A stretch of 64,000 nt of DNA, taken from NCBI GenBank assembly GCA_040081265.1, contig JBEBGV010000004.1, positions 62,001 to 126,000 of the forward strand, read 5' to 3'. This DNA comes from JBEBGV01 sp040081265 (lineage in GTDB: Bacteria; Acidobacteriota; Vicinamibacteria; Vicinamibacterales; UBA2999). Positions 59,184-64,000 of the stretch are shown one piece after another. A program made the translations under genes and the position numbers. The stretch's first letter is position 1. Each line of letters begins with the position of its first letter. A model generated the notes under the pieces. It did not search any database and had not been told where the DNA came from. It saw only the letters and a list, made by a program, of their open reading frames with translations.

Positions 59184-61154
59184 TTACTGGTTGAAGTCGT
59201 CGGGCACCAGTTCCACGGCCACTACGGTACCGTCGGAGGGTGCCGATCCCGCGCCTGTGTTCGCCCGGAAGGTGATGATGGCTGGGAAGGCTTTGCCGAG
59301 CAGACCGCAGTCGACGCCGCCGGGCGCGTCAGCGCGGAAGGTGATGAAGGCGACGCTGGCGAGCTGACGCGTTTCGAATCGGAGGGTCCTGCCGTTCGCC
59401 TCGACGACGAGGAGGATCGTGCCGGCCGAGCATTCCACCGCCCTGAACATTCCGCGGACCTGAGCTTCCCCTGGGCCTGCCTGACGCAGGTCGAAGATCA
59501 CCCTGGTTGGTGCCAGGCGCGGGCCTGCGGCGCTGGCTGGCGGAGGGGCGGCTGCGGGTGATGCCGGTGCCGGGCCGGGTGCAGCCGCAGGGATGGGCGT
59601 CGGTGCGGTCGTCGCCGGGAGTCCTGTGTCAGCGACAACAGGTGCGACAGTAGGTCTGGTGCTGGCCTGCCGCAGCCCGGCCAGTCTGGCGAGGCCTTCT
59701 CGCGCCTCATCGCGGACCTCGGCCCGGCTTCCACGTGCGAGCAGGCGGCCCAGAACGTCTGACGCTCCGTCGTAGTCGCGACTGGCCGCCAGTGCGCTGG
59801 CCAGCATCAGGCGGTAGTTCTCGCGCACCGGCGCGAGCGTCGCCGCCTGCTTCAGGAGCGCAACGCTGCGCGCAAGATTCTCGTTGAGGGCCAGTTCGAC
59901 GTAGCCGAGAAGCGCAAGGGCCTGGGCGGTGTCTGGCTCGAGCATCACAGCCCGATCGAGCGCCGTCCGAGCCCGTCGCAGCGTCTCGGTGCGGAGAGCA
60001 GCGTCGGTGGCCGTGTCGGCGGCACGATCAATCAATGCGCGTCCAAGGGCAGATGCGAACCCGGCCTCATCGCGTGCCAGCGTCGATGCCTGGTCGAGCA
60101 GACCAATGGCCTCGTCCAGGCGCCGCGCCCGCAGTTCAAGTTTTCCGAGCGACGCAACCGGTCGCGCCGCCCGCGGCTCGGCCGCAATAGCTTTCTCGAG
60201 CAGGGCGCGGGCATCCTCGAGGCGATTCTGGCGCGTCACCATATCGCCCAGATAGCCTTGTGCGTCGCCTTCAGTGAGGACTTGCGCGCGGGTGGTGATC
60301 TTGTTCGAGACCTTGCCGGTGAACTGGAACTGGATGGCCGGGAACGCGAAGCGCTGGACGTATTCGCGAAGTTCGCGCTCGATGACGCCGGAGTCCGCCC
60401 CGAACACGGTTTGAAAGGCCTCGTTGGAGGCACCTGATTGACGGGAGAGGGACAGGTAGCGTTGGAACTGCTGCGTCCGTATCGGGTTGCCGAGCGTCAA
60501 GTAGTGCGTCAGGGCCCAGGACTGCGCGTAGAAGATGCCGCGCCTGATTCCTTCGTTGTACATCGACGAAGAACCGTCGACGCTCATCAATTCGCTGAGC
60601 GGGATGAGGGTGCTCTGCCGCAGCAGTTCCAGATGGGCGAGTGGTGCGGTGCCGACGATCGCGGCCTTCCCGCCCTGACTTTCGGTGATCGTCTGATAGA
60701 ACTCGGCGAGTCCTTCGTTCAGCCACACGGGAACCACACCGAAGGAATTGCCAATCAGGAAGTGCGTGTACTCGTGCAGGATCGTGCGAAGCCCTGATGC
60801 GCCGAACTCACCGTTGACGGCGAGGTAGTTCACGTCCTCACCGCTCTGGAAGTAGCCGGCCAGGTCGACGCGCCGGCCTTCGAACCTGGGCTGATAGGGT
60901 TGAAAAGCGCGATCGGTCTGGAACACGAACACGACCGTGGGCACCGGGGACACGGGCGAGGCGTTCGGCAGGACCAGCATCATCACTGAACGGAACCGCT
61001 CGAGTTCCTCGGCGATGCTCCGGATCTGTCCCTCCGGTGCATCCCCGACGAAAACGAAATTATCGGTCTTGAGGCGTCGCCACGTGGCAGCTGATGCTGC
61101 CGATGACCACGCGAGCGTGACGAGACAGGCAAACGCAAGAGCCCTGCGCAGCAT
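59184..61154 (-). CDS. Secreted peptidase-MA-like protein with TPR repeats
   Basis: The 656-residue protein has a signal peptide (ALAFACLVTLAWSSAASAAT). An N-terminal domain with LKTDNFVFVGDAPEG leads to a gluzincin-type site: HEYTHFLIG (HExxH) and, about 20 residues on, NEGLAEFYQ, with Glu as the third zinc ligand. A TPR array follows (about residues 300-500; for example RLEDARALLEKAIAAEPRAA, ARTALDRAVMLEPDTAQALA). A Pro/Ala linker and a C-terminal beta domain (TILLVVEANGRTLRFETRQL) close it. It is a probable periplasmic peptidase; the substrate is unknown. Confidence 0.88.
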   Translation of the reverse strand: MLRRALAFACLVTLAWSSAASAATWRRLKTDNFVFVGDAPEGQIRSIAEELERFRSVMMLVLPNASPVSPVPTVVFVFQTDRAFQPYQPRFEGRRVDLAGYFQSGEDVNYLAVNGEFGASGLRTILHEYTHFLIGNSFGVVPVWLNEGLAEFYQTITESQGGKAAIVGTAPLAHLELLRQSTLIPLSELMSVDGSSSMYNEGIRRGIFYAQSWALTHYLTLGNPIRTQQFQRYLSLSRQSGASNEAFQTVFGADSGVIERELREYVQRFAFPAIQFQFTGKVSNKITTRAQVLTEGDAQGYLGDMVTRQNRLEDARALLEKAIAAEPRAARPVASLGKLELRARRLDEAIGLLDQASTLARDEAGFASALGRALIDRAADTATDAALRTETLRRARTALDRAVMLEPDTAQALALLGYVELALNENLARSVALLKQAATLAPVRENYRLMLASALAASRDYDGASDVLGRLLARGSRAEVRDEAREGLARLAGLRQASTRPTVAPVVADTGLPATTAPTPIPAAAPGPAPASPAAAPPPASAAGPRLAPTRVIFDLRQAGPGEAQVRGMFRAVECSAGTILLVVEANGRTLRFETRQLASVAFITFRADAPGGVDCGLLGKAFPAIITFRANTGAGSAPSDGTVVAVELVPDDFNQ

Positions 61155-61214
61155 GCTGGTGTGCGGAGCCTATGCGAGGTAGAAAAGACCTGTCAACCCG
61201 CGTATCCTTCGCCA

Positions 61215-62075
61215 ATGACGCAGTTGCTCCTGACCCTCGCGCTCGCGGCGGGCCTGACTCTGGGGCAGGCCGCACCTGCCTTTGAGGTCGCCTCCATTCG
61301 TCCGTCGAGCGACCAGGTCACCCAGGTCAACGTCGGTGTGCGCGTCAGCAACTCGCAGGTTCGCCTGACGTTCCTCTCGCTCCGGGACTACGTCGCGATG
61401 GCCTACCGCGTGCGTCCCCATCAGATCACTGGTCCCGGCTGGCTGGCGCAATCACGGTTCGACATCGCGGCCAAAATTCCTGACGGTGGGACGGCGGAAC
61501 AGATGCCTGAGATGCTGCAGGCGTTGCTGGTGGAGCGGTTTCAGGCGAAGGTCCATCGGGAGGCCAGGGAATTTCCTGTGTACGCCCTGGTCGTCGGGAG
61601 GGAGGGTCTCAAGATGCGCGAAATCACGCCCGGGCCAGACGACGCGCCGGCGCCAGGCGCCAGCGTAAACGTGGCGGCGAGCGGGTCAGCGGCGGGCGTT
61701 GGTGTGGACCTCGGGAATGGTTCGTCGTTCTCGATGAGCAACGGACGCATCGAAGCCTCACGGGTGACGATGGCCGCGCTGGCCGATATGCTGACGCGCT
61801 TTCTCGATCGTCCGGTAGTGGACCAGACCGGCCTCACCGCGCGCTACGACCTGGCGTTCCCGATCACGCCCGAAGACTACACGGCGATGATGATCAGGGC
61901 CGCGTTGTACGCAGGCGTGAACCTGCCGCCGCAAGCGCTGCGCGCGCTCGACAACGCGTCTGGCGATCCGCTATCGGGTCCCCTGCGTGATGCGGGCCTG
62001 ACGCTGCAGTCCATTCGGGCCCCCCTCGAGGTACTGGTCGTCGACTCGATGCTCAGAACGCCGACACCTGATTGA
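61215..62075 (+). CDS. TIGR03435-family secreted protein
   Basis: The ATG at 61215 gives 286 residues with a signal peptide (LLLTLALAAGLTLGQAAPAF). The family pattern is clear: FEVASIRPSS, LRDYVAMAYRVRPHQITGPG, RFDIAAKIPDGG, EMLQALLVERFQAKVHREAR, YALVVGREGLKM, MAALADMLTRFLDRPVVDQT, GLTARYDLAF and a closing APLEVLVVDSMLRTP. TIGR03435 proteins are expanded in Acidobacteriota soil genomes; their function is unknown. It is divergent from the peptidase gene. Confidence 0.93.
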   Translation: MTQLLLTLALAAGLTLGQAAPAFEVASIRPSSDQVTQVNVGVRVSNSQVRLTFLSLRDYVAMAYRVRPHQITGPGWLAQSRFDIAAKIPDGGTAEQMPEMLQALLVERFQAKVHREAREFPVYALVVGREGLKMREITPGPDDAPAPGASVNVAASGSAAGVGVDLGNGSSFSMSNGRIEASRVTMAALADMLTRFLDRPVVDQTGLTARYDLAFPITPEDYTAMMIRAALYAGVNLPPQALRALDNASGDPLSGPLRDAGLTLQSIRAPLEVLVVDSMLRTPTPD

Positions 62076-62077
62076 CG

Positions 62078-62563
62078 ATGGTTGGCGCCGTCGAGATTCG
62101 ACCCTTTCGCGAGGGTGACGCCCCGGCATTGTGGCGGGTGTTCTACTCAGCAATTCGTCAAACAGCCGCGAAGGACTACACCCCAGAGCAGATTGTCGCC
62201 TGGGCACCGACCGAGTTCGATGCGGCGAAGTGGGCGGAGCGGATGCGCGGAATTCAGCCGTTCGTGGCGGAGCAGGATGGCGCTATCGTGGGTTACGCCG
62301 ACGTGCAGGCCAACGGCTACATCGATCACTTCTTTGTGTCGCCGACCGTGGTTCGTCAGGGCGTAGGTTCCAGGCTGATGCAGTCCATCCATGACCGCGC
62401 AGCCGTCCAGGGTTTCGAGCGGCTGTTTTCCGACGTCAGCCTGACGGCCCGGCCGTTCTACGAGCGCTGGGGCTTCTCAGTGGAGGAGGCTCGGACGCTC
62501 ACCGTCGCTGGAGTCATGCTCGACAACTTCCGCATGAGCAAGGCGCTTCCTCTGCGGGCCTGA
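62078..62563 (+). CDS. GNAT-family N-acetyltransferase
   Basis: The ATG at 62078 gives 161 residues. The GNAT fold shows VEIRPFREGDAPALWRVFYS, PFVAEQDGAIVGYADVQ, and the acetyl-CoA loop FFVSPTVVRQGVGSRLMQSI (RQGVGS), then LFSDVSLTARPFYERWGFSV. The substrate is unknown. It lies two bases after the TIGR03435 stop, so the two may share a transcript. Confidence 0.9.
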   Translation: MVGAVEIRPFREGDAPALWRVFYSAIRQTAAKDYTPEQIVAWAPTEFDAAKWAERMRGIQPFVAEQDGAIVGYADVQANGYIDHFFVSPTVVRQGVGSRLMQSIHDRAAVQGFERLFSDVSLTARPFYERWGFSVEEARTLTVAGVMLDNFRMSKALPLRA

Positions 62564-62619
62564 CCAGCCACGTCCCAGGCAAGGAGGCTGGGCATGCGTG
62601 GCAGAATGTCTGTACCGGC

Positions 62620-64000
62620 ATGCCTTACGACCCTCACACAATCGAACCGCGGTGGCAGGAGCGATGGCTTCGCGAGAAGACCTTCAGCGTCGTCGTCGAC
62701 CCGTCCAGGCCCAAGTACTACGTCCTGGACATGTTTCCGTACCCGAGCGGCGCCGGACTCCACGTCGGCCACCCGAAGGGCTACACCGCGACCGATGTGA
62801 TCTCGCGCTGGAAGCGGATGCAGGGCTTCAACGTCCTGCACCCGATGGGATGGGACGCCTTCGGCCTGCCGGCCGAACGGGCCGCGGTGCGCGAGAACAT
62901 TCACCCCGCGATCATCACCCGTCGCAACATCGACAACTTCCGCAGACAGATCCAGCGACTGGGTTTCGCGTACGACTGGGACCGCGAGGTCTCGACGACC
63001 GACGTCGAGTACTACAAGTGGACGCAGTGGATCTTCCTCAAGCTCTATGAGCAGGGTCTGGCCTACCAGGCTGAAGTCGCCGTGAACTGGTGCCCGGCGC
63101 TTGGCACCGTCCTGGCCAACGAAGAGGTGCAGGACGGCAAGTACGTCGAGACCGGCGATCCGGTCGAGAAGCGTTCGATGCGGCAGTGGATGATGAAGAT
63201 CACCGCCTACGCTGAGCGACTGATCAGTGACCTGGACGACCTCGACTGGCCCGAGTCGCTCAAGGAAATGCAGCGGAACTGGATCGGCAAGAGCGTGGGC
63301 GCCGAGGTCACGTTCAAGCTGGAAGGGGGAGACCACACGTTCGTGGTGTTCACGACCAGGCCCGACACCCTGTTCGGCGCCACCTACTGCGTGCTTGCCC
63401 CGGAACACCCGCTGGTGGCGAAGATCACGACACCCGACCAGCGCTCCGGAGTCACTGCCTACGTCGAGGCGGCGAAGAACAAGAATGAGCGGGATCGCAC
63501 GGCGGTCACGAAGGAGAAGACCGGTGCGTTCACGGGCGCCTTTGCGGTGAACCCGGCGAATGGACAGCCTGTTCCTGTCTGGGTGGCGGACTACGTGCTG
63601 TGGGGCTACGGCACCGGCGCCATCATGGCTGTGCCAGGGCACGACGAGCGCGACTTCGAGTTCGCCCGCACCTTTGGCTTGCCCATCGTCGAAGTGGTCA
63701 AGGGCGGTGACGTGTCTCGGGCGGCTTTCGAGGGTGAAGGCCTGGCTGTGAACTCCGCCTTCCTCGACGGCAAGGGGACTGCTGACGCGAAAGCGGCGAT
63801 GACTGCGTGGCTGGTCGCCCGGGGCCTTGGCCGCGAACGCGTGCAGTACAAGCTGCGCGACTGGCTGTTCTCGCGACAGCGCTACTGGGGTGAGCCGTTC
63901 CCTGTGCTGCATCTGCCCGACGGGTCCACGGCCGCCGTTCCCTACGACCAGCTGCCGGTGCTGCTGCCGGCCATTGACGAGTACAAGCCGACCCCCGACG
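62620..64000 (+). CDS. leuS: Leucyl-tRNA synthetase, 5' part
   Basis: The frame opens at ATG 62620 and runs off the right edge (460 codons visible of about 850). It begins MPYDPHTIEPRWQERWLREK. Signature motifs are MFPYPSGAGLHVGHPKGYTA (HIGH-type HVGH), NVLHPMGWDAFGLPAE, WCPALGTVLANEEV, then the CP1 editing domain (FTTRPDTLFGATYCVLAPEH, GYGTGAIMAVPGHDERDFEF) and the return to the catalytic core (LRDWLFSRQRYWGEPFPV). It attaches leucine to tRNA-Leu. The zinc region and KMSKS motif fall outside or beyond the window. Confidence 0.97.
   Translation, partial: MPYDPHTIEPRWQERWLREKTFSVVVDPSRPKYYVLDMFPYPSGAGLHVGHPKGYTATDVISRWKRMQGFNVLHPMGWDAFGLPAERAAVRENIHPAIITRRNIDNFRRQIQRLGFAYDWDREVSTTDVEYYKWTQWIFLKLYEQGLAYQAEVAVNWCPALGTVLANEEVQDGKYVETGDPVEKRSMRQWMMKITAYAERLISDLDDLDWPESLKEMQRNWIGKSVGAEVTFKLEGGDHTFVVFTTRPDTLFGATYCVLAPEHPLVAKITTPDQRSGVTAYVEAAKNKNERDRTAVTKEKTGAFTGAFAVNPANGQPVPVWVADYVLWGYGTGAIMAVPGHDERDFEFARTFGLPIVEVVKGGDVSRAAFEGEGLAVNSAFLDGKGTADAKAAMTAWLVARGLGRERVQYKLRDWLFSRQRYWGEPFPVLHLPDGSTAAVPYDQLPVLLPAIDEYKPTPD

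Noticed and set aside
62458..63912. 484-codon minus-strand frame opposite leuS
   Set aside because: The plus strand encodes unmistakable leucyl-tRNA synthetase motifs; the minus frame is a mirror artefact.

Overview
The window is 64 kb of GC-rich, gene-dense bacterial chromosome with no plasmid, phage or insertion-sequence genes. The gene content suggests an Acidobacteriota genome, most likely of the Vicinamibacteria type: a TIGR03435-family secreted protein, a DUF1592 cytochrome / DUF1552 / ankyrin operon, several PQQ-type sugar dehydrogenases, a Reg_prop/Y_Y_Y sensor kinase and a DUF5916 outer-membrane protein. This placement is inferred from protein families; no rRNA or tRNA gene was seen.

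Region 1 (1-6.6 kb) holds three secreted proteins (a two-repeat protein cut by the left edge, a collagen-like protein and a collagen-like/DUF1566 protein). They lie beside a NarL-type response regulator and a propeller-domain sensor kinase. Four copies of a palindromic box, GCATG-N2-CATGC inside a longer conserved context, lie upstream of the three secreted genes and of the regulator. This looks like a small self-regulated surface-protein regulon. Region 2 (6.6-14 kb) carries a ribosome hibernation factor, two sugar dehydrogenases, a decayed third one, a metallo-beta-lactamase-fold enzyme with an EF-hand insert, a methyltransferase and a LuxR-HTH/VOC fusion. Region 3 (14-28 kb) is mixed: a transglutaminase-like protein whose frame runs antisense into an ALG10-like membrane protein, a cyclase, DUF411, a truncated ECF sigma factor, a lectin-like protein, SIMPL, Sel1 repeats, a HemG-like flavodoxin, a Na+/H+ antiporter, malonyl-CoA decarboxylase and a hydrolase.

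Region 4 (28-37.4 kb) is a signalling and motility block: a HEAT-like protein, an HD-GYP protein, a small protein and a PilT ATPase in one tightly overlapping series, then a hybrid histidine kinase and a REC-PP2C phosphatase. Region 5 (37.3-41.8 kb, minus strand) is a three-gene glycosyltransferase operon. Its first gene fuses a GT2 glycosyltransferase, ankyrin repeats and a phytanoyl-CoA-dioxygenase-like oxygenase, which is the most unusual protein architecture in the window. Region 6 (42-51.5 kb) has a dienelactone hydrolase, a coiled-coil protein, an SDR, a transglutaminase-transglutaminase-formylglutamate amidohydrolase operon, a DUF5916 barrel protein and small genes. Region 7 (51.6-59.2 kb) has the DUF1592/DUF1552/ankyrin operon and a cytochrome c / HupE / membrane-anchor / DUF3828 operon. 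Region 8 (59.2-64 kb) has a TPR peptidase-MA protein, a TIGR03435 protein, a GNAT acetyltransferase and the 5' part of leuS, cut by the right edge.

Neighbouring genes often overlap by 1-4 bases (ATGA, GTGA, TGATG), so translational coupling is common here. Several convergent genes overlap at their 3' ends, in one case by more than 500 bases.
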